Shown here piece after piece: positions 1 through 9,764 of a stretch of DNA of 64,000 nucleotides. This DNA comes from an uncultured Sphingomonadaceae bacterium (GTDB lineage Bacteria; Pseudomonadota; Alphaproteobacteria; Sphingomonadales; Sphingomonadaceae): positions 34,862-98,861 of the forward strand of contig CANLBM010000014.1 of assembly GCA_947488845.1 (NCBI GenBank), given 5' to 3'. Position numbers and translations under genes: made by a program. Each line of letters opens with the position of its first letter. The stretch's first letter is position 1. Under the pieces are notes generated by a model. It did no database searches and was not told where the DNA came from. It worked only from the letters and a program-made list of their open reading frames with translations.

Positions 1-999
1 ATCTGGAAGATGGTCGAAGCGCCGATCCTCTGCTTCGACGGCGACAATGCAGGACAGAAAGCGGCCATGCGCGCCGCTCTGCGCGCCCTGCCGATATTGC
101 GGCCATCGCACAGCCTGCACTTCATTTCCCTCCCCGCAGGGCAAGATCCCGACGACCTGATCCGCTCGGAAGGCGCCCACGCCTTCGCCGCCCTTATCGC
201 CAAGCCGCAGACGCTGGACGATAAAATCTGGCAGGTGGAGTTTGACGCCGAGCCGCTCAACACCCCGGAAACCAAGGCGGGCCTGAAAAAACGGCTGTCC
301 GACCATGTCCGCGACATCGCCGATCAGGATATCGCACATCATTATCGCCAGGAATTTAACGACCGCTATCAGGCTGCTTTTTTCGCGCAGAAGGACAGCC
401 GGTCCGACGGGCGCTTCACGCCAAACAAGGGCCGCAAATTCCCGTCAAAATTTGTCTCCTACAAGCCGCTCGACGAGACCAAGAGCTTTCTCATCGAGGG
501 CTATGACCTGCAGATTGCCAAGGGTATATTGGGTGGCCTGATCCGTCATCCGTGCCGGATTTCCAGCCATTTCGAGGAGCTTCACGCGATCAAGCTGGCC
601 GATTCGCAGCTGCAGATATTGCTCGGTGAACTGATCAATGTCGCGATGCGCAAAGAAACGCTTGATATGCAGGGCCTTCTTACCATATTGGAAAAGACAG
701 ATTGTTATAATGTCGCAAAAGGGCTGTTACGGGCCGACGCGCTGAATTTCACTTTCAACCGCAAAATGCCAGACGATGCCCCTTCGCAACTGATCGAACG
801 GGCGCATAAGGATTTGGCAGAAGCGATAAAAGTGGTGACGGCGCGCCCCGGACTGGAAGCGGCTCTGGCAGAGGCAACGCGGCGGTATATGGATGAACTC
901 ACGGAAGAGAGCCAGGCCGAGCAGCAGCGCCTTCGGGAAGCGAAACAGTTATTTCACGAGCGATTGGTCGAGCTGACCCAGATCGACGACGCAGTATAG
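1..999 (+). CDS. dnaG: DNA primase DnaG, 3' part (cut by left window edge)
   Basis: The frame is open from base 1 and ends at the stop at 997-999, so only the last 332 residues are present. DnaG makes the short RNA primers for lagging-strand replication and initiation. The visible part opens inside the Toprim catalytic domain: the metal-binding FDGDNAG motif lies near the start, followed by the conserved AGQDPDDLI stretch. The remainder is a linker rich in basic residues and a helical C-terminal region that in this family binds the DnaB helicase. rpoD follows after only 23 nt on the same strand, the classic dnaG-rpoD macromolecular synthesis arrangement. The N-terminal zinc finger must lie upstream of the window. 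Identification is confident; the start is unknown. Confidence 0.95.
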   Translation: MWKMVEAPILCFDGDNAGQKAAMRAALRALPILRPSHSLHFISLPAGQDPDDLIRSEGAHAFAALIAKPQTLDDKIWQVEFDAEPLNTPETKAGLKKRLSDHVRDIADQDIAHHYRQEFNDRYQAAFFAQKDSRSDGRFTPNKGRKFPSKFVSYKPLDETKSFLIEGYDLQIAKGILGGLIRHPCRISSHFEELHAIKLADSQLQILLGELINVAMRKETLDMQGLLTILEKTDCYNVAKGLLRADALNFTFNRKMPDDAPSQLIERAHKDLAEAIKVVTARPGLEAALAEATRRYMDELTEESQAEQQRLREAKQLFHERLVELTQIDDAV

Positions 1000-1022
1000 T
1001 TTTAAATTAGGGGCCTGAGCCA

Positions 1023-3032
<2,010 letters not shown>

Positions 3033-3176
3033 CCATCGGTTTTTTGCGCTGATCATCATGGTTTGTAATTCCCTAACGGCCAATAAACCGGCTCTTTAGG
3101 AATGGCCTGTATAACGCAAATTAGACGAAGATGCCCCCGGCATTTTCAGTGTAATTCTCGGGATATCGGAAACTTG

Positions 3177-3836
3177 ATGCTAGGACAAAATGCACATTCG
3201 GCAGCACAAAGCAGCTTCGCTGAGCATGTCGGGGCTAATGGCAGTGACGCGACACCCTATGTCCGGAACATCGCCGAAGATTTCTCGATTCTGTCCGGTG
3301 CGGATATCGCCGATATTACCCATTTCTTGTGCGTTTTGCACGGTCGTCATCCCGGCGTGATCGATCGAGCTGCGACCAAGACGGCTGATGATGCCGCTCG
3401 CTCATGGCTAATTCGGGCTACCGATGGATTTGCGGCTGAACGATCATTTCTCACCAAGTTGACGGTGGCTGCCGGACCGATTTCGGGCGTAAGCGCGACC
3501 GACCAGAGCAACGCGGCAGTCTTTGGTCAGCGCAAAGCGCTGGATATGCTTTCCCAGTCGGATCGCAACGGATGCGCGATCGGCGCAGCCATTGCGCTGG
3601 TTTCGGACTGGCATCCGATACGAAAGATACTGGAACGGATCGCACTGCGTGTCGGCGTCGAAGCCCGTTCGTCCACATTGCCGGATCTAACGACGACTTC
3701 AATTCTCAAGGACCAATTATCGGAATCTCCGGCCGTGGAACGGGCTTTGAATTTTGGTGCCGAACAGTTGCTCAACCAGCACCGCGGCCTTTGGCAACTG
3801 CTCGAAGCACGCCGAAACACACGTCTTTCCCAATAA
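3177..3836 (+). CDS. Conserved protein of unknown function
   Basis: A 219-residue protein that I do not recognise with confidence. The frame is open from 3102, but ATG 3177 (MLGQNAHSAAQ) looks like the more natural start; the preceding 25 residues are rich in Arg and Cys and look non-coding. It has no signal peptide, no membrane segment and no obvious catalytic motif. It looks largely alpha-helical, with several Ala-rich segments and a C-terminus rich in Gln, Leu and Arg. It sits between rpoD and the MoxR/VWA pair on the same strand with gaps of about 145 and 105 nt, so it may be transcribed alone. Similar unnamed proteins occur in sphingomonads as far as I recall; the family name is uncertain. 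Confidence 0.7.
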   Translation: MLGQNAHSAAQSSFAEHVGANGSDATPYVRNIAEDFSILSGADIADITHFLCVLHGRHPGVIDRAATKTADDAARSWLIRATDGFAAERSFLTKLTVAAGPISGVSATDQSNAAVFGQRKALDMLSQSDRNGCAIGAAIALVSDWHPIRKILERIALRVGVEARSSTLPDLTTTSILKDQLSESPAVERALNFGAEQLLNQHRGLWQLLEARRNTRLSQ

Positions 3837-3941
3837 TCACGTGCAAGTTTTCTCTGTTCTTAACTAAATGATTAACTTGCCTACATACCGGCTTTTCCCT
3901 ATCGCCTTTGCTTTGACGTTCACGGCAAGGAATAGAAAATC

Positions 3942-4787
3942 ATGCGTTTTGACGGTACCAAGGACTATGTTGCAACCGATGATCTGAAGGTTGCTGTCAA
4001 TGCTGCCATGACCCTCCGTCGCCCGCTGCTCGTCAAAGGCGAGCCCGGTACCGGGAAAACGGTACTGGCCTATGAGATTGCCAAAGCAATGGGGACGCCA
4101 CTCATAGAATGGAATGTGAAATCCACCACGAAAGCCCATCAGGGCCTTTATGAATATGATGCGGTGGCCCGTCTTCGCGATGGCCAGCTGGGCGATGAAC
4201 GCGTGCATGATATTTCCAACTATATCCGCAAGGGCAAGCTGTGGGAGGCCTTTACCGCTCCCGAACTTCCCGTGCTGCTGATCGACGAGATCGACAAAGC
4301 GGACATCGAGTTTCCCAACGATCTTCTGCAGGAACTCGACCGCATGGAATTCCATGTTTACGAAACCAAAGAAACGATCAAGGCTGTCGAACGGCCGATT
4401 GTGATCATCACTTCGAATAACGAGAAGGAACTGCCAGACGCATTCCTGCGCCGTTGTTTCTTCCACTATATCAAATTCCCGGATCGCGAAACGATGCAGG
4501 ACATCATCAATGTCCATTTCCCCGACATCCAGGGAATTCTGGTCAAAAAGGCAATGGATATCTTCTACGATGTTCGTGACGTCCCGGGCCTCAAGAAAAA
4601 ACCGAGCACCAGCGAATTGCTGGACTGGCTGAAATTGATCCTCAACGAGGATATGCCGCTCGAAGTGCTGCAATCAAAGGATAGCAGCAAGGCGATTCCG
4701 CCATTGCACGGTGCACTGCTGAAGAACGAGCAGGACGTGATGCTGTTCGAACGTCTGGCATTTATGGCGAAACGCGAAGCGCGCTAG
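3942..4787 (+). CDS. MoxR-family AAA+ ATPase
   Basis: An AAA+ ATPase of 281 residues. The Walker A motif GEPGTGKT lies near residues 32-39, the Walker B LLIDEID near 111-117, and a sensor-type TSNNEKELPDAFLRR segment near 157-171 carries the arginine finger region. MoxR ATPases act as chaperones that insert cofactors or metals, or activate partner proteins, usually with a von Willebrand A protein encoded next door. Here the VWA gene starts 15 nt after the stop on the same strand, which fits that two-component arrangement. The actual substrate cannot be told from the sequence. The upstream AAGGAA ribosome-binding site supports the ATG at 3942. Confidence 0.92.
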   Translation: MRFDGTKDYVATDDLKVAVNAAMTLRRPLLVKGEPGTGKTVLAYEIAKAMGTPLIEWNVKSTTKAHQGLYEYDAVARLRDGQLGDERVHDISNYIRKGKLWEAFTAPELPVLLIDEIDKADIEFPNDLLQELDRMEFHVYETKETIKAVERPIVIITSNNEKELPDAFLRRCFFHYIKFPDRETMQDIINVHFPDIQGILVKKAMDIFYDVRDVPGLKKKPSTSELLDWLKLILNEDMPLEVLQSKDSSKAIPPLHGALLKNEQDVMLFERLAFMAKREAR

Positions 4788-4802
4788 ACAAAGGCACAAA
4801 CG

Positions 4803-5984
4803 ATGTTCTTTAACTTCATGGACGAACTCAGAGCTGCTGGCATCACGGCTTCGCTCAAGGAACATCTGGTGCTGCTCGAGGCGCTTGAAAAAGACGTAAT
4901 CCGGCGCAGTCCGGAAGAATTCTATTATCTCTCCCGCGCCACGTTCGTGAAGGACGAAGGCTTGCTGGACCGTTTCGACCAGGTTTTTTCAAAAGTCTTC
5001 AAAGGCATAGAAACGACCTACGGGACGCAGGAAGAAGATATTCCGCTCGATTGGCTGAAAGCGGTCGCCGAAAAATATCTGTCCGAAGAGGAAATGGAAA
5101 AAATCAAGTCTCTCGGCAGCTGGGACGAGATCATGGAGACGCTGAAAGAACGGCTCGAAGAACAGGAAAAGCGCCATGAAGGCGGCAGCAAGTGGATCGG
5201 CACCGGCGGCACCTCTCCCTATGGCAATTCGGGTTATAATCCGGAAGGCGTCCGGATCGGCGGCGAAGGCGGACAGAAAAAAGCAATCAAGGTCTGGGAC
5301 AAGCGCGAATTCCAGAATCTCGATAACACCAAGCTGCTCGGGACGCGCAATATCAAGGTTGCACTCCGCCGCTTGCGCAAATTTGCGCGTGAGGGTGCCG
5401 CCGATGAACTGGACATTGACCGGACGATCAACGGCACCGCCAAACAGGGCTGGCTCGACATCCACATGCGGCCCGAACGGCACAATGCGGTAAAATTATT
5501 GCTGTTTCTGGACGTTGGCGGTTCGATGGATCCCTTCATCAAGCTTTGCGAGGAATTGTTCAGCGCAGCGACCACCGAGTTCAAGAATCTCGAATTTTTC
5601 TATTTCCACAACTGCCCTTATGAAGGGCTGTGGAAAGATAACCGTCGGCGCTTTTCCGAACGCACCAACACCTGGGATGTCCTTCACAAATATGGTCATG
5701 ATTATAAGCTGATCTTCGTCGGGGACGCGTCGATGAGTCCCTATGAAATCACCCACCCGGGTGGTTCTGTCGAACATTTCAATGAAGAAGCCGGGGTGAC
5801 GTGGATGCAGCGCCTGACCAACACCTACCCCGCGGCAGCGTGGCTCAATCCGGTACCGGAAAAGCAATGGGGCTATTCACAAAGCGTCAAAATCATTCGC
5901 GAACTGATGAATGATCGGATGTACCCGCTGACGGTTGATGGTCTGAGTGATGCAATGAAAGAACTGACCCGCAAACAGGGCTAG
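4803..5984 (+). CDS. VWA domain-containing protein (CoxE-like), partner of MoxR ATPase
   Basis: A 393-residue cytoplasmic protein with a C-terminal von Willebrand factor A domain. The metal-ion-dependent adhesion site appears as LFLDVGGSMD near residues 232-241, the DxGxS variant usual in bacterial CoxE-type proteins. The N-terminal half is charged and helical, followed by a Gly-rich linker (about 120-150: GGSKWIGTGGTSPYG). Proteins of this type pair with a MoxR ATPase to load or activate a client enzyme. The gene lies 15 nt downstream of the MoxR gene and almost certainly shares its mRNA. Its last four bases overlap the end of the convergent gene on the other strand. Confidence 0.9.
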   Translation: MFFNFMDELRAAGITASLKEHLVLLEALEKDVIRRSPEEFYYLSRATFVKDEGLLDRFDQVFSKVFKGIETTYGTQEEDIPLDWLKAVAEKYLSEEEMEKIKSLGSWDEIMETLKERLEEQEKRHEGGSKWIGTGGTSPYGNSGYNPEGVRIGGEGGQKKAIKVWDKREFQNLDNTKLLGTRNIKVALRRLRKFAREGAADELDIDRTINGTAKQGWLDIHMRPERHNAVKLLLFLDVGGSMDPFIKLCEELFSAATTEFKNLEFFYFHNCPYEGLWKDNRRRFSERTNTWDVLHKYGHDYKLIFVGDASMSPYEITHPGGSVEHFNEEAGVTWMQRLTNTYPAAAWLNPVPEKQWGYSQSVKIIRELMNDRMYPLTVDGLSDAMKELTRKQG

Positions 5985-6283
5985 GCTTCCACCGCCAATA
6001 ATGTCGTACCATCATATTTTTCGGCCGCCGGCTCGAAAATTTCCGACTTTTCAAAATGCAGATCTTCCACGCGAACATCTTTCAAACCGGAAAGCTTGAA
6101 AGTTCCGAGCTTGGTCTCCCTCGGTGGTAACCCGTCTTTTTCCAATGGAACAGCGTCCACGTACATTTCGTCATGCCGGGTATAGAGAATATGCGGCGCC
6201 AGCTTGAACGTCGTGTTATTATAAGTGGCGGCCACACATTTCTTCAGTGCAACGCCTTCGAAGATTTCTTTGCTCGGTAACAT
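5981..6283 (-). CDS. Small conserved protein of unknown function
   Basis: A 100-residue soluble protein without signal peptide or membrane segment. The central stretch with LAPHILYTRHDEMYVDAV, followed by a basic/Gly segment and LGTFKLSGLKDVRV, looks like a small beta-rich domain. It recalls WYL-type ligand-sensing domains, but that is only an impression from the pattern of strands. The last base pairs overlap the convergent VWA gene by 4 nt. Upstream, between this start and the stop of namZ, lies a perfect 27-bp palindrome (6318-6344), the likely control site for this gene. Function unknown. Confidence 0.7.
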   Translation of the reverse strand: MLPSKEIFEGVALKKCVAATYNNTTFKLAPHILYTRHDEMYVDAVPLEKDGLPPRETKLGTFKLSGLKDVRVEDLHFEKSEIFEPAAEKYDGTTLLAVEA

Positions 6284-6317
6284 TGTGGCAAATTACCAGA
6301 TTTTCGGTCAAATGCAA

Positions 6318-6344
6318 TAATTATGTTGCAGTGCAACATAATTA
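6318..6344. promoter_or_regulatory. Perfect 27-bp palindrome, candidate operator
   Basis: The arms TAATTATGTTGCA and TGCAACATAATTA are exact inverted complements around one central G. The site lies 35 nt upstream of the small gene starting at 6283 and overlaps the stop codon of namZ. It could be an operator for a dimeric regulator, or form an RNA hairpin on read-through from namZ. There is no T-tract typical of an intrinsic terminator. Symmetry is seen directly; the role is inferred. Confidence 0.5.
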
Positions 6345-7541
6345 ATAGAGGAGGTAATCTCCCAGCATCTCGCCCCAAGCGCGTTCGTCGGGCGCTGCAA
6401 TTGCCTCCAGATCATTGGCGATCGCCGACGGATTCTCGATCCACTCGCGCAACGCCGTTCCTCCGTTTATCACATCGAAAGCCAGCCTGCCTTCTTCATA
6501 TTCATAGGGGAAGTCCCGCCACAATTCATATCCGGGATAGAGTTTCGCTATGGCTTTCAACGCCAACGCCTGAAGCCGCCAAGGTCGAAAAGCCCCATGA
6601 TCATAAGTCGGGCCTTCGGCGTGAATCTGTACTCCGTTGCACAACTCGGACTGATGTTTGTGAAAAGTCGGTTCGAACCAGATTTCCCGGAGCGTACAGC
6701 CTTTCAACCATTGCGGTGCTTTTCGCTGCATTTCGGCAATGACCGCGCGCGCGTCGATATCCGGAGCGCCGAATAGCTCGAGAGGCCGGGTGGTGCCACG
6801 CCCCTCGGACAGATTGGTCCCTTCCAGCATCACGGTTCCTGCGTAGGCTCTCGCCATATTGACGTTCGGCGCATTGGGGCTGGGATTGATCCAGATCCGG
6901 TCAACCGGCCAGCCGTAACCAGGGCCTCCCGGCTGCCACCCCTGCATCTCGATAACCTGATAATCGACATTGAGGTTAAAATGACTAACCATCCAGCGCC
7001 CCATTTCACCCATAGTCAGTCCATGCCGCATCGGCATCGGCCCTGCCCCCACAAAACTTTCCCATCCTGCTTCGAGGAGAGTGCCTTCGATAGGCCGTCC
7101 CGCAGGATTGGGCCTGTCCAGCACCCATACCGTCTTGCCGTGCTCTGCGGCGGCTTCCAGCATATATCGCAGGGTGGTAATGAAAGTGTAGATTCGGCAG
7201 CCGAGATCCTGAAGATCAATCAGGATGACATCGAATGTGTCCATCGACTGACCTGTCGGTCGCCGCACTTCGCCGTAGAGACTGAAGACCGGAATGTCGT
7301 GAACCGGATCATTATAGTCGGGCGATTCGATCATATTATCCTGCTTGTCACCGCGAAGACCGTGTTGTGGACCGAAAGCCGCCGTCACATTAATCCCCTC
7401 AATCGCCGATAATGCATCGAGGCTATGGACAAGATTCTGCGTCACCGAAGCCGGATGCGCGAGCAATGCGACCCGCTTGCCGGCCAATGGCCGCCGCAGA
7501 TCAGCATCTTCAATCAGCCTGTCTATTCCAAATTTCATCAA
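6342..7541 (-). CDS. namZ: DUF1343 protein, NamZ-type exo-beta-N-acetylmuramidase
   Basis: A 399-residue protein of the DUF1343 family, whose characterised member NamZ (YbbC) of Bacillus releases terminal MurNAc from peptidoglycan fragments. Visible family hallmarks are LLAHPASVT (about 26-34), FGPQHGLRG (56-64), the DLQDLGCRIYTFITTL block (109-124), VLDRPNPAGRP (140-150) and the ARAYAGTVMLEGTNLSEGRGTT region near 230-255. Unlike the Bacillus protein it has no signal peptide, so it should be cytoplasmic. Its ATG overlaps the stop of the upstream DOMON-like gene by 4 nt (translational coupling). The enzyme could feed MurNAc to the AmgK and MurU enzymes encoded at 34.6-36.3 kb. The family assignment is firm, the exact substrate inferred. 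Confidence 0.9.
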   Translation of the reverse strand: MMKFGIDRLIEDADLRRPLAGKRVALLAHPASVTQNLVHSLDALSAIEGINVTAAFGPQHGLRGDKQDNMIESPDYNDPVHDIPVFSLYGEVRRPTGQSMDTFDVILIDLQDLGCRIYTFITTLRYMLEAAAEHGKTVWVLDRPNPAGRPIEGTLLEAGWESFVGAGPMPMRHGLTMGEMGRWMVSHFNLNVDYQVIEMQGWQPGGPGYGWPVDRIWINPSPNAPNVNMARAYAGTVMLEGTNLSEGRGTTRPLELFGAPDIDARAVIAEMQRKAPQWLKGCTLREIWFEPTFHKHQSELCNGVQIHAEGPTYDHGAFRPWRLQALALKAIAKLYPGYELWRDFPYEYEEGRLAFDVINGGTALREWIENPSAIANDLEAIAAPDERAWGEMLGDYLLY

Positions 7542-8083
7542 CGTCCCGCTGCCTCCATTTTGAGCGTAAAACCATCCCGGTGATGGAAATCCGGATTAGC
7601 GGCAGGATGTGCCAAAGCCCAGAGTGATTTCTCGCCGTTTTGTATTTCGATAACCGCAGAAAGGCCCGCATCAAATTCTTCGCCTACCCGGATATCCGGC
7701 AATCCGAAGGTTACTTCGAGAGCCATATGTGTGTCACTGAAGTCCATGTATATTTCGGGTGGTTGAGCCAGTGCGAGCGGATCCATTCCGTCTCGGTAGT
7801 GATCAAAGCTGTAAGCCGCCCAATTGCCCGACGGAGAGAAGTTAAACTCGCTGTAGCGCTCGGTCGCCGGTTCGCCGAGGAATAATTCGAAGCAGGTATT
7901 TTGCCACAGATCATCCATGCGTCGGGACTGATCCAGATCGTCTGGCAAGCGGACTTGCCCGACATTCCCGACGGCATGATATCTCAGCCATATGATACCA
8001 GTCTCGGACATCGACCATTCAACCGTGATTTGATCGATCGCCGATACCGGAGTCATTGGATGGCATTGCAAGTTCAAACGCAT
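7538..8083 (-). CDS. DOMON-like domain protein
   Basis: A protein of 181 residues starting MRLNLQCHPMTP; the frame extends to 8200, but the extension runs into the tyrS coding start and looks non-coding. The sequence has the beta-sandwich pattern of DOMON-like proteins often listed beside DUF1343 genes in sphingomonads: a WLRYHAVGN segment, DDLWQNTCFELFLG, YSEFNFSPSGNWAAYSFDHYR and a final LWALAHPAANPDFHHRDGF. Such domains bind small ligands, heme or sugars in other proteins, but the role here is not established. It has no signal peptide. The stop overlaps the namZ start (ATGA), so the two are translated together. Confidence 0.8.
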   Translation of the reverse strand: MRLNLQCHPMTPVSAIDQITVEWSMSETGIIWLRYHAVGNVGQVRLPDDLDQSRRMDDLWQNTCFELFLGEPATERYSEFNFSPSGNWAAYSFDHYRDGMDPLALAQPPEIYMDFSDTHMALEVTFGLPDIRVGEEFDAGLSAVIEIQNGEKSLWALAHPAANPDFHHRDGFTLKMEAAGR

Positions 8084-8121
8084 ATTGCGACTTTCGTTGT
8101 CCCCATGTAACGCACCATTCC

Positions 8122-9351
8122 ATGACCAATTATCAATCTGATCTGCTGCGTCTACTGAATGATCGCGGCTATATCCACCAGTTAACCGATGCCAAGGCAT
8201 TGGACACTCTTGCCAGTAAGAGCATCATTCCCGGCTATATCGGATTTGATGTCACGGCAGATTCCCTTCACGTCGGTAATCTGGTCCAGATCATGCTCCT
8301 CCGTCGACTGCAGCAATCGGGACATAAGCCGATTGTGGTGATGGGGGGCGGTACCACCAAAATTGGTGACCCGTCGGGCAAAGACGAGATGCGCAAAATA
8401 CTCGACGATGACGGAATTGCATCTAATTTTGCAAAGATTCGCGGTTGTTTCGAGAATTTCCTGACATTCGGCGATGGCCCGACCGACGCGATAATGGTCA
8501 ATAATGACGACTGGCTCGGTAAACTCGAATATATCCCGTTTTTACGCGATATCGGTCGCCATTTCACCATCAACCGCATGCTGACCTTTGATTCTGTCAA
8601 ACTCAGGCTGGAACGCGAGCAACCGCTAACCTTCCTCGAGTTCAACTATATGATCCTGCAAGCCTATGACTTTGTAGAGCTATCCCGCCAACATGGTTGC
8701 AGATTGCAGCTTGGCGGTTCCGATCAATGGGGCAATATCGTAAACGGGATCGAACTTGGCCGCCGGATTGACGGCGCCGAACTATTCGGGGTTACTACTC
8801 CCCTGATCACCAAGGCCGATGGTTCGAAAATGGGCAAATCCGTCGATGGCGCAATCTGGTTGAACGCCGAACGCCTCTCGCCGTATGATTACTGGCAATT
8901 CTGGCGCAATACCGACGATCGGGATGTCGGCAAGTTCATGCGCCTGTTCACCGATCTGGACCTGGACGAGATTTCCCGCCTGGAATCGATGCAAGGGTCC
9001 GATATCAACGAGGCCAAAAAGGTCCTGGCAGATGCGGCCACCTGCATGGCTCACGGTGAAAAAGCGGCAAAAGAGGCCGCTGCCACCGCCCAGCAGGTTT
9101 TCGAACAAGGCGGGGCCGGCGGCGATTTACCGGTCCATCTTGTTGAATCGGACGAGATATCCATACTTGATGCTCTGGTTGGCATCGGTTTTTGTGCATC
9201 CAAAGGCGAAGCAAAGAGAATGGTCGCCGGCGGTGGTGCCCGTATAGGAGATGAACCGGTCAAGGATGCGGGATATATGATCGCCTTTTCCGGCCAGGAT
9301 ATAAAAATATCGGCAGGAAAGAAGAAACACGGCCTGCTTCGAAAACCCTAA
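8122..9351 (+). CDS. tyrS: Tyrosyl-tRNA synthetase
   Basis: Charges tRNA-Tyr with tyrosine; 409 residues, the usual length. I take ATG 8122 (MTNYQSDLLRLLNDRG) as the start; the open frame reaches 8056 but that extension overlaps the divergent gene and is not family-like. The class I signature is HVGN at 50-53, the second signature KMGKS lies near 236-240 (ADGSKMGKSVDG), and GSDQWGN marks the tyrosine-binding region. The C-terminal 70 residues form an S4 RNA-binding domain (ASKGEAKRMVAGGGARIGDE). It is divergent from the DOMON/namZ pair and stands alone. Confidence 0.97.
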   Translation: MTNYQSDLLRLLNDRGYIHQLTDAKALDTLASKSIIPGYIGFDVTADSLHVGNLVQIMLLRRLQQSGHKPIVVMGGGTTKIGDPSGKDEMRKILDDDGIASNFAKIRGCFENFLTFGDGPTDAIMVNNDDWLGKLEYIPFLRDIGRHFTINRMLTFDSVKLRLEREQPLTFLEFNYMILQAYDFVELSRQHGCRLQLGGSDQWGNIVNGIELGRRIDGAELFGVTTPLITKADGSKMGKSVDGAIWLNAERLSPYDYWQFWRNTDDRDVGKFMRLFTDLDLDEISRLESMQGSDINEAKKVLADAATCMAHGEKAAKEAAATAQQVFEQGGAGGDLPVHLVESDEISILDALVGIGFCASKGEAKRMVAGGGARIGDEPVKDAGYMIAFSGQDIKISAGKKKHGLLRKP

Positions 9352-9364
9352 TTTTCAGCCTTGC

Positions 9365-9393
9365 TTGACGGTTTACCAGCATTTACCTTTTAT
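9365..9393 (+). promoter_or_regulatory. Possible sigma-70 promoter for the PilZ gene
   Basis: TTGACG at 9365-9370, a 17-nt spacer, then TTTTAT at 9388-9393. The -35 box is near consensus, the -10 box only partly. It lies about 50 nt upstream of the PilZ start. Pattern match only. Confidence 0.35.
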
Positions 9394-9443
9394 TCTTAGT
9401 CACCGGTTATAGTTGCGAGGAAGCATTTTGGAGCTCGCAGGAC

Positions 9444-9761
9444 ATGACCAGTGTACCATATCGGACAACACCCGACCCGCGCCGCGCGACGCGTTTTCCG
9501 GTCGATTTTGAAACCATTTGCGAATTTCATCCCGATCAGGAAATCCGGGTACGGATCACCAATATTTCAGCTCATGGTATAATGGTGGGTGACGTGCTGG
9601 ATATGGAAAAAGGTGACAGAGTGACAGTGCGTCTGCCCGTCACCGGTCGTATCGAGGCCTATCTCGTCTGGTGCCATCAGGGTCGCTGCGGTTTTGAATT
9701 CGAACGCGTCATCCGGGAGCCCGATTTCGTCGCCATGCTCGAAAAGATCAACAACCTCTAG
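9444..9761 (+). CDS. PilZ domain protein, putative c-di-GMP receptor
   Basis: A 105-residue single-domain PilZ protein. The c-di-GMP-binding signature is visible in two parts: RRATRFPVD near residue 13 (the RxxxR element) and ITNISAHGIMVGD near 40-52 (the D/NxSxxG element, here NISAHG). Small PilZ proteins bind cyclic di-GMP and then act on a partner in motility, adhesion or polysaccharide export; the partner is unknown. It is a single gene, convergent with recG (3 nt gap). Two c-di-GMP-related proteins are encoded 6 and 11 kb further on, but not in the same transcription unit. Confidence 0.88.
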   Translation: MTSVPYRTTPDPRRATRFPVDFETICEFHPDQEIRVRITNISAHGIMVGDVLDMEKGDRVTVRLPVTGRIEAYLVWCHQGRCGFEFERVIREPDFVAMLEKINNL

Positions 9762-9764
9762 GCG

